DNA from: Microcoleus sp. CSU_2_2
GTDB taxonomy: Bacteria > Cyanobacteriota > Cyanobacteriia > Cyanobacteriales > Microcoleaceae
DNA length: 35,494 nucleotides
Reading direction: 5' to 3'
Assembly (NCBI GenBank): GCA_012035135.1
Contig: JAAUPI010000028.1
Span: forward strand, 1-35,494
Of the stretch, positions 15,327 through 23,389 are shown piece after piece. Each line of letters starts with the position of its first letter. Within the stretch, counting starts at the first letter, position 1. The notes under the pieces are model-generated. The model worked only from the letters and a program-made list of their open reading frames with translations. It searched no databases and was not told the origin of the DNA. The position numbers and the translations under genes are program-made.

Positions 15327-16178
15327 TCAAGCAACTTCTGAATCGTAAGGTTGATGTTCCATCCGAAATACATTGGCGTACAAACTCGCAACAATCTGTT
15401 TTCCTTCCTGCGTCAACTGTAAGTAGCCGAGAGATTCACTGATGTGCGGATAAATGTCACTCCAGTAAAACTTCGAGTAGCTTTGCAGCAAGTCGCCCGG
15501 ATGTCGGTAGCCTAAAACTTTAGTAGCACCGCTTTCTTCTAACTCGTAAAACAGCGCGCCAATTTTTTGTAAATACTGCGGATTGCTGAGTTGGCCTATC
15601 AAGTCAGCACCGCGAACTAAACTTGAATAATTAATTGCATCTTCATGAGTGTTGCTGTCAAGCACAAAAAAGCGAGTCTGCTCTATATTATGCTTAATTG
15701 CTTCAGCATTAATTAGCTTGTGGTTCCCAAAGCGTTCGTCAATGAACAGTTTCGCTCGATCGACTCGGTAAGGAGCTAGACTTGCGGCTGTTGCACCGGG
15801 AGCAAGCGCAATTCTCATGCCATCTTTTCCAGTAGCATATAATCCTTTTGCTGCTAGATCTTGCCTGCAAACCCCTTTGACGTATCCGATATCTTGGCAC
15901 AGTAAAGAAATGATGAAGTGCAGCCAATTTTCGCAGGATACTCCGCCCTTGCGAATATGTTTTCCTCGCAAGATTTCTTGACCGACTAAGGTAATACAAA
16001 TGGCGTGTTCTACATTATGATATAGAGCATCGCTGCTGGCGATGTTTTCTAACGCCATTGCACCCACCCAGGCAATAATGTCAGCGTAATCTGATTTGTA
16101 GCCTCCGTAGGTGCGGCTGTAACCGTTCTCAAGTTGTTGAATGAAAGCCTCGATCAGCAATTCAGTAGAATTAAACAT
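15327..16178 (-). CDS. HD/PDEase-like metal-dependent phosphohydrolase with altered HD motif
   Basis: A 283-residue protein whose central motif Y53-HNVEH-58 with H87...CQD96 resembles class I cyclic-nucleotide phosphodiesterases and HD hydrolases (YHNxxH ... HD). Here the His of the HD pair is Gln95 (LLCQDIGYVKG), so either another residue completes the metal site or activity is changed. Similar proteins are found in other cyanobacteria and are usually annotated as metal-dependent phosphohydrolases; the substrate is unknown. The ATG at 16178 has AGGACAGGGT upstream. It faces the iron region tail to tail with fur. CQD could be lineage-wide, which would argue for a family-specific site. Confidence 0.65.
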   Translation of the reverse strand: MFNSTELLIEAFIQQLENGYSRTYGGYKSDYADIIAWVGAMALENIASSDALYHNVEHAICITLVGQEILRGKHIRKGGVSCENWLHFIISLLCQDIGYVKGVCRQDLAAKGLYATGKDGMRIALAPGATAASLAPYRVDRAKLFIDERFGNHKLINAEAIKHNIEQTRFFVLDSNTHEDAINYSSLVRGADLIGQLSNPQYLQKIGALFYELEESGATKVLGYRHPGDLLQSYSKFYWSDIYPHISESLGYLQLTQEGKQIVASLYANVFRMEHQPYDSEVA

Positions 16179-16294
16179 ACCCTGTCCTTTTACCTTGCTA
16201 ACACGTTTAAAGAGTTGTAATTTTATTTTAAATCCCTCTATCTTTATTGATGGGATTTTTACTTAAAACGCCAAACTTAAAACTCTCTAGGGGG

Positions 16295-16510
16295 TCAGTC
16301 CATTACGGACAGCCATCCCCGGCGTACTGCATACAGCAGCCTGCTGACTATTTTTCGCTCGTCTGAATTTCGGAAACTTTGAGAATTAATTGCGTATTGA
16401 ATTTGGTGGAACTGAGTTCGATCGATCGTGCCGGATTTCCAAATATTGAAGTATAATTCGGAAATTGTGTATTCAGGAATCAAAGCTTGGGTTCTCATTT
16501 CTGCGGTCAA
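16295..16510 (-). CDS. Small conserved-looking hypothetical protein
   Basis: 71 residues (67 if the ATG at 16498 is used). The sequence is well-mixed, charged and globular-looking (ISELYFNIWKSGTIDRTQFH, FRNSDERKIVSRLLYAVRRG), unlike translations of AT-rich spacer, and I believe near-identical short proteins occur in other filamentous cyanobacteria. It is mostly helical with no TM segment or recognised domain. It lies upstream of the PDE-like gene on the same strand, about 120 bp away. Function unknown. Confidence 0.5.
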   Translation of the reverse strand: MTAEMRTQALIPEYTISELYFNIWKSGTIDRTQFHQIQYAINSQSFRNSDERKIVSRLLYAVRRGWLSVMD

Positions 16511-16957
16511 CTCAATGTATATTTCTTATGTTGCGGCAATTTTAAATTATTTTATGTGATGCCGATCGACCCCTGGCTGTGATGCAACCCCCTGCTACCA
16601 TTGACGGACATCTGCCTAAAATTGTGATTCGATCGACATCTGGGTATTGATAGCGATGACTTGCTCTCAATCCTGTGGCTACTTTGACACCGATCTCGAT
16701 CTCTTAAATTATGCGATTGGCGACAAAACTCGTTGCGATTAATCTTTGAATCTAAAATCCAAAATCTAAAATAGTATCGATCGCCCGCTACCGAAATTTC
16801 TTGCCAAAGAAAACCGAGTCGTGTACAATATAGAGTCTGGTATCCTGATCTATCCATAAGTTTTACCAAAATCCCGTCTCCGTAAAGGGGAAGGGACTTT
16901 CAGTGCGGATACCGCAAAATCACTTGATTCAGCAAAAAGCTAGAAATGCCGTAACTC
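16511..16957. other. Intergenic region between divergent small ORF and rpsL
   Basis: About 450 bp. An open frame on the minus strand (16552-16869) has no family features and overlaps the probable rpsL promoter, so it is not called. Contains TCTAAAATCCAAAATCTAAA-type repeats near 16745-16775. Confidence 0.5.
16801..16829 (+). promoter_or_regulatory. Probable promoter of the rpsL operon
   Basis: TTGCCA (16801-16806) and TACAAT (16824-16829) are separated by exactly 17 bases and match the -35/-10 consensus well. This would give a leader of about 120 bases before the rpsL ATG at 16958. Confidence 0.55.
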
Positions 16958-17338
16958 ATGCCCACTATTCAGCAACTCATTCGTTCAGCACGGGAACAAA
17001 CGCAGAAAAAAACCAAATCGCCAGCTCTCAAGAGTTGCCCCCAGCGCCGCGGGGTTTGCACCAGAGTGTATACGACCACCCCGAAAAAACCCAACTCAGC
17101 GCTGCGGAAGGTGGCGCGGGTGCGGCTTACCTCTGGTTTTGAAGTGACCGCCTACATCCCCGGCATCGGTCACAACTTACAAGAACACTCGGTAGTAATG
17201 ATTCGAGGCGGCCGGGTAAAAGATTTACCTGGAGTTAGATACCACATTATTCGCGGTACATTAGACACGGCTGGGGTGAAAGACCGCAAGCAGGGTCGTT
17301 CCAAATACGGGGCCAAGCGTCCTAAAGAGAAAAAATAA
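16958..17338 (+). CDS. rpsL: 30S ribosomal protein S12
   Basis: 126 residues, full length. Contains the universally conserved decoding-site loop [15 protein letters not shown] and [33 protein letters not shown]; the Lys of KKPNSALRK and the one in the second loop (VKDLPG) are those linked to streptomycin response in other bacteria and both are the wild-type residue. It is the first gene of the translation operon rpsL-rpsG-fusA-tuf-rpsJ. S12 sits at the A-site of the small subunit and monitors codon-anticodon pairing. Confidence 0.98.
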   Translation: MPTIQQLIRSAREQTQKKTKSPALKSCPQRRGVCTRVYTTTPKKPNSALRKVARVRLTSGFEVTAYIPGIGHNLQEHSVVMIRGGRVKDLPGVRYHIIRGTLDTAGVKDRKQGRSKYGAKRPKEKK

Positions 17339-17488
17339 AGCTGCGATCGCTTGTTAGGGGTTTAAGAAGCACAAATAAATCTGCGAGCGTCGATTAGTAG
17401 CTAATTGATAGCAAACTAATAGTCGATCGATAGCTGAGCAAATAAACCCAAATTCAATCATTCAAAATCAAAAATCCCAGATAGAACT

Positions 17489-17959
17489 ATGTCTCGCCGC
17501 ACAGTTATTCAAAAACGTCCAGTTCCTCCAGATCCAACCTACAACAGTCGGTTGGTGAGCATGATGGTGAGACGGATCATGCAGCACGGCAAAAAATCCG
17601 TTGCTTCTAGCATCGTCTACGACGCCCTCAAAACCATCCAAGAACGGACAGGAGCCGAACCGTTAGACTTGTTTGAAAAAGCAGTCAAAAACGCTACACC
17701 CCTAGTAGAAGTGAAAGCCCGCCGGGTGGGTGGTGCCACCTACCAAGTGCCAATGGAAGTGCGTTCCGATCGCGGAACCACACTAGCCCTCCGCTGGTTG
17801 ATCCGCTTTGCCAGAGCTAGAACTGGTCGATCGATGGCTGCCAAATTGGCCAACGAATTGATGGATGCAGCCAACGAAACAGGCAGTGCCATTCGCAAGC
17901 GCGAAGAAACTCACCGGATGGCCGAAGCCAACAAAGCCTTCGCTCACTATCGGTATTAA
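17489..17959 (+). CDS. rpsG: 30S ribosomal protein S7
   Basis: 156 residues, normal length. Signature stretches are [57 protein letters not shown] and [18 protein letters not shown]7 binds the 3' major domain of 16S rRNA and nucleates assembly of the small-subunit head. It is preceded by a 150-bp spacer from rpsL with AT-rich repeats, the usual gap in filamentous cyanobacteria. Confidence 0.98.
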   Translation: MSRRTVIQKRPVPPDPTYNSRLVSMMVRRIMQHGKKSVASSIVYDALKTIQERTGAEPLDLFEKAVKNATPLVEVKARRVGGATYQVPMEVRSDRGTTLALRWLIRFARARTGRSMAAKLANELMDAANETGSAIRKREETHRMAEANKAFAHYRY

Positions 17960-18265
17960 TTGCCAACTCAGGCAGGTTCCATTGGCGGAGCTTGTGGTAT
18001 GAAAGCACAGGCGAGGATTGGAAATTGGAAGTTTTGAGTATGGAACACGTTGCATTAGGCACAAAACTGCCCAACTCAAAACTCAAAACTTTTTCAATCC
18101 CCCATCCCACATCCTTAATATTTTTGTGAACAAATCTTGCAAAAAATATTAAAATGTAACAACAGGCTCCATACACTTTATGTTGTAAGCCGCTAGTATA
18201 CTACAAAACCAGAATTATGTAGTATAATAGTATTATAACAGCAACACAAACTCAAGGAGGTAGCT
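17960..18265. other. rpsG-fusA intergenic region
   Basis: About 306 bp with no gene on either strand that I can support; minus-strand frames here are continuations over rpsG. It contains the AT-rich candidate promoter and hairpin at 18197-18228 and a strong AAGGAGG (18254-18260) for fusA. Confidence 0.5.
18197..18228 (+). promoter_or_regulatory. Candidate fusA promoter -10 within an inverted repeat
   Basis: TATACTAC (18197-18204) and GTAGTATA (18219-18226) are a perfect 8-bp inverted repeat; a consensus -10, TATAAT (18223-18228), overlaps the right arm. No good -35 is seen at 17 bases. It could be an internal promoter with an operator, or simply a hairpin in the operon transcript. Confidence 0.35.
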
Positions 18266-20338
18266 GTGGCACGTACTGTCCCGCTAGAAAAAACTCGCAA
18301 CATCGGCATTGCCGCTCATATTGACGCGGGCAAAACAACGACAACTGAAAGAATTCTGTTCTATTCCGGCATAATTCACAAACTAGGTGATGTGCACCAT
18401 GGAACGGCAGTTATGGATTGGATGGAGCAAGAGCGGGAGCGGGGAATTACGATTACTGCTGCCGCTATCACCACCACTTGGAAAGATTACAAAATCAACA
18501 TCATCGACACTCCCGGACACGTAGACTTCACGATCGAAGTAGAACGCTCCATGCGAGTGCTCGACGGAGTGATCGCAGTATTCTGCTCGGTAGGCGGAGT
18601 ACAGCCACAATCTGAAACAGTTTGGCGTCAAGCCGATAGGTACAAAGTACCTAGAATCGTGTTTGTCAACAAAATGGATCGGATGGGCGCGAATTTCTAC
18701 AAAGTCTACGGTCAAATTCGCGATCGGATGAGAGCGAATGTCGTACCCATCCAAATTCCGATCGGCAGTGAAGAAAACTTCCGGGGAATTGTAGACCTAG
18801 TGCAAATGAAAGCCTATATCTACAAGAACAACATCGGCACCGATATCGACGAAATAGAAATCCCCGATGAATTAAAGGATCTAGCCGTTGAATACCGCAC
18901 CAAACTGATCGAGTCCGTAGCAGAAACCAGCGACGCCCTCACAGCGAAATACCTTGAAGGCGTAGAACTAACGGAAGCAGAAATCCGCTTGGCCCTGCGC
19001 GACGGTACTATCACAGGTACGATCGTCCCCATGCTATGCGGTTCGGCCTTCAAAAACAAAGGCGTTCAGTTGTTGTTAGATGCAGTAATTGACTATCTGC
19101 CATCACCCTTGGAAGTTCCCGCAATTCAAGGAATTCTACCTAGCGGTGACACAGCAGAGCGCTTTGCCGACGACAACGCGCCCTTGTCAGCCCTGGCATT
19201 CAAAATCATGGCAGACCCCTTCGGCCGCTTGACCTTCGTTCGCGTCTACTCCGGCGTCCTTAGAAAAGGTACTTACGTCCTCAACTCCACCAAAGACAAA
19301 AAAGAGCGAGTTTCTCGCCTAATTGTACTCAAAGCGGACGAGCGGATAGATGTAGAAGAACTCCGCGCCGGAGACTTGGGAGCAGCCTTGGGTCTGAAAG
19401 ACACCTTCACAGGCGATACCATCTGTGAAGAAGGCTCGGAAGTGATTCTGGAGTCCCTGTTCATTCCCGAACCGGTCATCTCCGTCGCTGTAGAACCCAA
19501 AACCAAACAAGACATGGAGAAGCTCTCCAAAGCCCTCCAGTCTCTCTCGGAAGAAGACCCGACTTTTCGAGTCAACGTTGACCCGGAAACCAACCAGACA
19601 GTGATTGCTGGCATGGGCGAACTTCACCTAGAAATCCTTGTAGATAGAATGCTGCGAGAATTCAAAGTAGAAGCCAACGTCGGTCAGCCACAGGTAGCCT
19701 ACCGGGAAACTATTCGCAAAGCCGTCCGCGCCGAAGGTAAATTTATCCGCCAAAGTGGCGGTAAAGGTCAGTACGGTCACGTAGTGATCCAACTCGAACC
19801 CGGAGAGGTAGGAACTGGTTTTCAATTTGTCTCTAAAATTGTCGGTGGCACTGTACCCAAAGAATACATCGGCCCCGCCGAACAAGGGATGAAAGAAGCC
19901 TGCGAATCGGGTATTGTAGCAGGATATCCAGTGATCGACCTCAAAGCTACTATGGTAGACGGGTCTTTTCACGACGTAGACTCTAATGAAATGGCATTTA
20001 AGATCGCAGGTTCGATCGCGATCAAAGAAGCTGTAATGAAGGCTTCGCCAGTGCTGCTAGAGCCTATGATGAAAGTAGAGGTGGAAGTTCCCGAAGATTA
20101 TATCGGGAACGTCATCGGCGACCTCAACTCCCGTCGGGGTCATATTGAGGGTCAAGAGACTGATCAGGGAATTGCCAAAGTTTCTGTAAAAGTTCCACTA
20201 GCAGAAATGTTTGGTTATGCCACTGACATCCGCTCAAAAACCCAGGGTAGGGGCATCTTCACAATGGAATTCAGCCATTACGAAGAAGTGCCGCGAAATG
20301 TGGCTGAAGCCATCATCGCTAAGAACAAAGGTAACTAA
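18266..20338 (+). CDS. fusA: Translation elongation factor G
   Basis: 690 residues, full length. GTP-binding motifs are G1 [10 protein letters not shown]2 [10 protein letters not shown]3 DTPGHVDF and G4 NKMD; domains II-V follow, including the [14 protein letters not shown] and [21 protein letters not shown] regions. The start is GTG at 18266 with AAGGAGG six bases upstream. EF-G drives translocation of tRNA-mRNA on the ribosome and, with RRF, recycling. It is one of possibly several EF-G genes in such genomes, but its operon position marks it as the main one. Confidence 0.97.
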   Translation: MARTVPLEKTRNIGIAAHIDAGKTTTTERILFYSGIIHKLGDVHHGTAVMDWMEQERERGITITAAAITTTWKDYKINIIDTPGHVDFTIEVERSMRVLDGVIAVFCSVGGVQPQSETVWRQADRYKVPRIVFVNKMDRMGANFYKVYGQIRDRMRANVVPIQIPIGSEENFRGIVDLVQMKAYIYKNNIGTDIDEIEIPDELKDLAVEYRTKLIESVAETSDALTAKYLEGVELTEAEIRLALRDGTITGTIVPMLCGSAFKNKGVQLLLDAVIDYLPSPLEVPAIQGILPSGDTAERFADDNAPLSALAFKIMADPFGRLTFVRVYSGVLRKGTYVLNSTKDKKERVSRLIVLKADERIDVEELRAGDLGAALGLKDTFTGDTICEEGSEVILESLFIPEPVISVAVEPKTKQDMEKLSKALQSLSEEDPTFRVNVDPETNQTVIAGMGELHLEILVDRMLREFKVEANVGQPQVAYRETIRKAVRAEGKFIRQSGGKGQYGHVVIQLEPGEVGTGFQFVSKIVGGTVPKEYIGPAEQGMKEACESGIVAGYPVIDLKATMVDGSFHDVDSNEMAFKIAGSIAIKEAVMKASPVLLEPMMKVEVEVPEDYIGNVIGDLNSRRGHIEGQETDQGIAKVSVKVPLAEMFGYATDIRSKTQGRGIFTMEFSHYEEVPRNVAEAIIAKNKGN

Positions 20339-20340
20339 CG

Positions 20341-20412
20341 ATTTTAAATTTTAGATTTTGGATTTTGGATTAAATCCAAAGTCTAAAATCTAAAATGTTA
20401 AAGTCTAAAATC
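20341..20412. repeat. Inverted TTTTAGATTTTGGATT repeat between fusA and tuf
   Basis: TTTTAGATTTTGGATT is followed by AATCCAAAGTCTAAAA (15 of 16 paired), with further TCTAAAAT units. This would fold as an AT-rich hairpin in the fusA-tuf transcript. The same word type occurs near 16745-16775. Confidence 0.5.
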
Positions 20413-20440
20413 GCTAAAAGAAACAAGGAACAGATCGAGA

Positions 20441-21670
<1,230 letters not shown>

Positions 21671-21692
21671 GACGGCGCTAACAGCCTTGCAT

Positions 21693-21730
21693 AGCAGAAA
21701 AGCCACCAAATTTAATCAGGCTTTTCTGCT
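21693..21730 (+). terminator. Strong hairpin between tuf and rpsJ (attenuator or partial terminator)
   Basis: AGCAGAAAAGCC (21693-21704) and GGCTTTTCTGCT (21719-21730) form a perfect 12-bp stem with a 14-base loop, 22 bp after the tuf stop. There is no U-run right after it, so it is more likely to protect the 3' end or lower read-through than to end transcription outright. Confidence 0.5.
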
Positions 21731-21732
21731 AT

Positions 21733-21815
21733 TTAGTGAATAGTTATTGTTTAGTGGTTAGTGATTAAATATTCACTAACTAATAACTAATGACTAATGA
21801 CTAATGACTAAAAAT
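21733..21815. repeat. Short tandem repeats (CTAATGA type) between tuf and rpsJ
   Basis: A run of TAATGACTAATGACTAATGAC heptamers after ATAGTTATTG/TTAGTGGTTAGTG units. This is a heptameric intergenic tandem repeat typical of filamentous cyanobacteria, and partly self-complementary (TAGTGAATA and TATTCACTA). Confidence 0.65.
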
Positions 21816-21844
21816 AAACTGAACCTCGAAAATTCAACAAAAAA

Positions 21845-22162
21845 ATGGCAACCATTCAACAGCAAAAAATTCGCATTCGCCTCAAAGCTTTCGATCGGCG
21901 CATTCTAGACGCATCTTGCGAAAAGATTGTAGATACAGCCAATCGAACAGCAGCCACTGCGATCGGCCCGATTCCCTTACCCACTAAACGGCGGATTTAC
22001 TGCTTGTTGCGATCGCCCCACGTAGACAAAGATTCTCGCGAACACTTTGAAACCCGCACGCACCGCCGCATTATCGACATTCACCAGCCTTCGGCCAAAA
22101 CAATTGACGCTTTGATGAAACTGGATTTGCCAGCCGGCGTGGACATCGAAGTCAAGCTGTAA
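21845..22162 (+). CDS. rpsJ: 30S ribosomal protein S10
   Basis: 105 residues, full length. Recognised by [40 protein letters not shown] and [18 protein letters not shown]10 is a small-subunit head protein and also the NusE transcription antitermination factor. It is the last gene of the translation operon and is followed by an intrinsic terminator. Confidence 0.97.
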   Translation: MATIQQQKIRIRLKAFDRRILDASCEKIVDTANRTAATAIGPIPLPTKRRIYCLLRSPHVDKDSREHFETRTHRRIIDIHQPSAKTIDALMKLDLPAGVDIEVKL

Positions 22163-22190
22163 ATTGACCGTTTTGAACATAACTAAAGAG

Positions 22191-22221
22191 GGAACAAGGG
22201 AAAAACTTTGTTCCTTTTTTT
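22191..22221 (+). terminator. Intrinsic terminator of the rpsL-rpsJ operon
   Basis: GGAACAA (22191-22197), a 10-base loop, TTGTTCC (22208-22214), then TTTTTTT (22214-22221 region). A canonical Rho-independent terminator 28 bp after the rpsJ stop. It marks the end of the conserved translation operon and the left edge of the accessory insert. Confidence 0.85.
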
Positions 22222-22255
22222 ATTAAATTGTTTCTCATCAAAACGATGAAGCAGT

Positions 22256-22603
22256 TTAAGAAAACCAGTTTTCGATCTGCAAATCTTGAAAGTTTGCATA
22301 ATCAGCGACATTTCGCGTCACCAGAATCAGATTATTGACTTTAGCGATCGCTGCAATTTGTCCATCAGCATAAGACGGTGTAAGACTGATGGGAATGAGT
22401 CTTGCTCGTTCTTTAGCGAACCACTCAGCAGCTTCTTGGTGTAGGGCAAAATCGGTAATTTTCCTTTCACTGAGGGCGATCGCAGGTAGAACAAGCTGAC
22501 TGGTCACATTCGAGAGAATTGCTTGGGCTTGAGTCCCCAATCTTTGATTTCCTTCCAGAAACCAGATTAGCGCGTGGGTATCGATGACATATTTCATCGG
22601 CAT
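22256..22603 (-). CDS. VapC-like PIN-domain toxin, possibly chimeric
   Basis: 115 residues, shorter than the usual 130-140. The acidic PIN residues are present: D8 (VIDTHALIWFLEGN), E46 (ALSERK), D80 (YADGQIAAIA) and D101 (VTRNVADY). The N-terminal part resembles the DTHALIWFL type of PIN proteins, whereas from about residue 48 on (ALHQEAAEWFAKERARLIPI, NLILVTRNVADYANF) it resembles the FitB-like type, so it may be a recombinant or internally deleted copy. PIN toxins are Mg-dependent RNases. Its ATG directly follows the stop of the upstream gene (TAGATG), as in a toxin-antitoxin pair; a second ATG (MKYVIDTH, 22597) is the family-like start. Activity after the rearrangement is uncertain. Confidence 0.75.
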   Translation of the reverse strand: MPMKYVIDTHALIWFLEGNQRLGTQAQAILSNVTSQLVLPAIALSERKITDFALHQEAAEWFAKERARLIPISLTPSYADGQIAAIAKVNNLILVTRNVADYANFQDLQIENWFS

Positions 22604-22837
22604 CTACGACCAATCTAATCCATCGTCAGTATCCCCTTGAAACTCGGCAATCTCGAAATCGGCTTCGGCGGATTGCCCAGTTCCTGCAAACATTCCAAAC
22701 TGGATAAATGCAGGCGATCGAGGAATGGATGGCGCATTTAGAAAAGTAATCAGTACGCGGCTTTCAGAAATATTTTCAGGAAATTCTAACAGTTCGATAA
22801 CTCCATTTCTGTAAATTCCTTCAAATGCTTGGAGCAT
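22604..22837 (-). CDS. Antitoxin-like protein partner of VapC
   Basis: 77 residues. The N-terminal part (FEGIYRNGVIELLEFPENIS) resembles short beta-rich cyanobacterial antitoxins placed upstream of PIN toxins (EGIYKNGKIEL-type), and the acidic C-terminal tail (AEADFEIAEFQGDTDDGLDW) is a typical toxin-binding region. It is translationally coupled to the PIN gene: its stop abuts the toxin ATG. Function is inferred from layout and sequence style. Confidence 0.7.
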   Translation of the reverse strand: MLQAFEGIYRNGVIELLEFPENISESRVLITFLNAPSIPRSPAFIQFGMFAGTGQSAEADFEIAEFQGDTDDGLDWS

Positions 22838-23001
22838 AATGATTCACCTCGCCTACAAAGTACGGTCGATCGACTCGCTAGCTAATAATGCCAGTTTAAC
22901 AAATCTTTCCCCAAAAACACAAATTTTTGATATGAATAGTTTCAGCGATCGCCAGCATTAATGATTAAAAGTAGGATTTATCGCCTCAATTCGTAAATCT
23001 C

Positions 23002-23065
23002 AGAAACCGGGTTTCTCTCGATATTTCTCGTTACTCAACCAAAAACTCGTAGAAACCCGGTTTCT
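23002..23065. repeat. AGAAACCGGGTTTCT palindromic family, copy 3
   Basis: AGAAACCGGGTTTCT (23002-23016) and AGAAACCCGGTTTCT (23051-23065) are a perfect 15-bp inverted repeat; each arm is itself almost palindromic. It shares the AGAAACCGGGTTT core with copies at 3589-3653 and 13084-13147. Confidence 0.65.
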
Positions 23066-23127
23066 CGCCTCAATGCGAAAAATTCCTGTCACAATAACAT
23101 GAAAACAATCAAATAAACGAGCCAGAT

Positions 23128-23324
23128 GTAGGGGTGAAGCATTTGGGCGACTGTATCTGTTTCCCATCTGATAATTTCATGTCCAAATGCTTCACCCACC
23201 CCCCGCGACAGGTTAACAAAAGTTCGATCGCACTTGGAAACCTCTCATGGGGCAGGATGAAGCATTTGGATATTAAGATATCGCGTTTTCAACATGAATT
23301 GTCGCCCAAATGCTTCATCCCTAC
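23128..23324. repeat. Nested palindromic element (GGATGAAGCATTTGG)
   Basis: Four arms of one motif. Outer arms 23128-23151 and 23301-23324 are a 24-bp inverted repeat with one mismatch (GTAGGGRTGAAGCATTTGGG...). Internal arms at 23183-23196 (CCAAATGCTTCACC) and 23255-23269 (GGATGAAGCATTTGG) make two smaller hairpins side by side. It looks like two insertions of a palindromic repeat, or a MITE with internal symmetry, 65 bp before the Roco gene. Confidence 0.6.
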
Positions 23325-23389
23325 GTCTCTCCCCCATCAAGCAAAAAATTCTGTCACAATAAAACGAAGACTACCGAGAGACAAAGGGC

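Larger units (their letters stand above)
22838..23389. other. Repeat-rich intergenic region before the Roco operon
   Basis: About 550 bp with no supported gene. It holds two palindromic elements (23002-23065 and 23128-23324). A plus-strand frame at 23134-23514 runs through the palindromes and into the Roco gene and is not a real gene. Candidate promoter elements for the Roco operon could not be fixed by eye. Confidence 0.6.

Noticed and set aside
16552-16869. 105-residue minus-strand ORF upstream of rpsL
   Set aside because: Overlaps the likely rpsL promoter (16801-16829) and shows no protein-like pattern.
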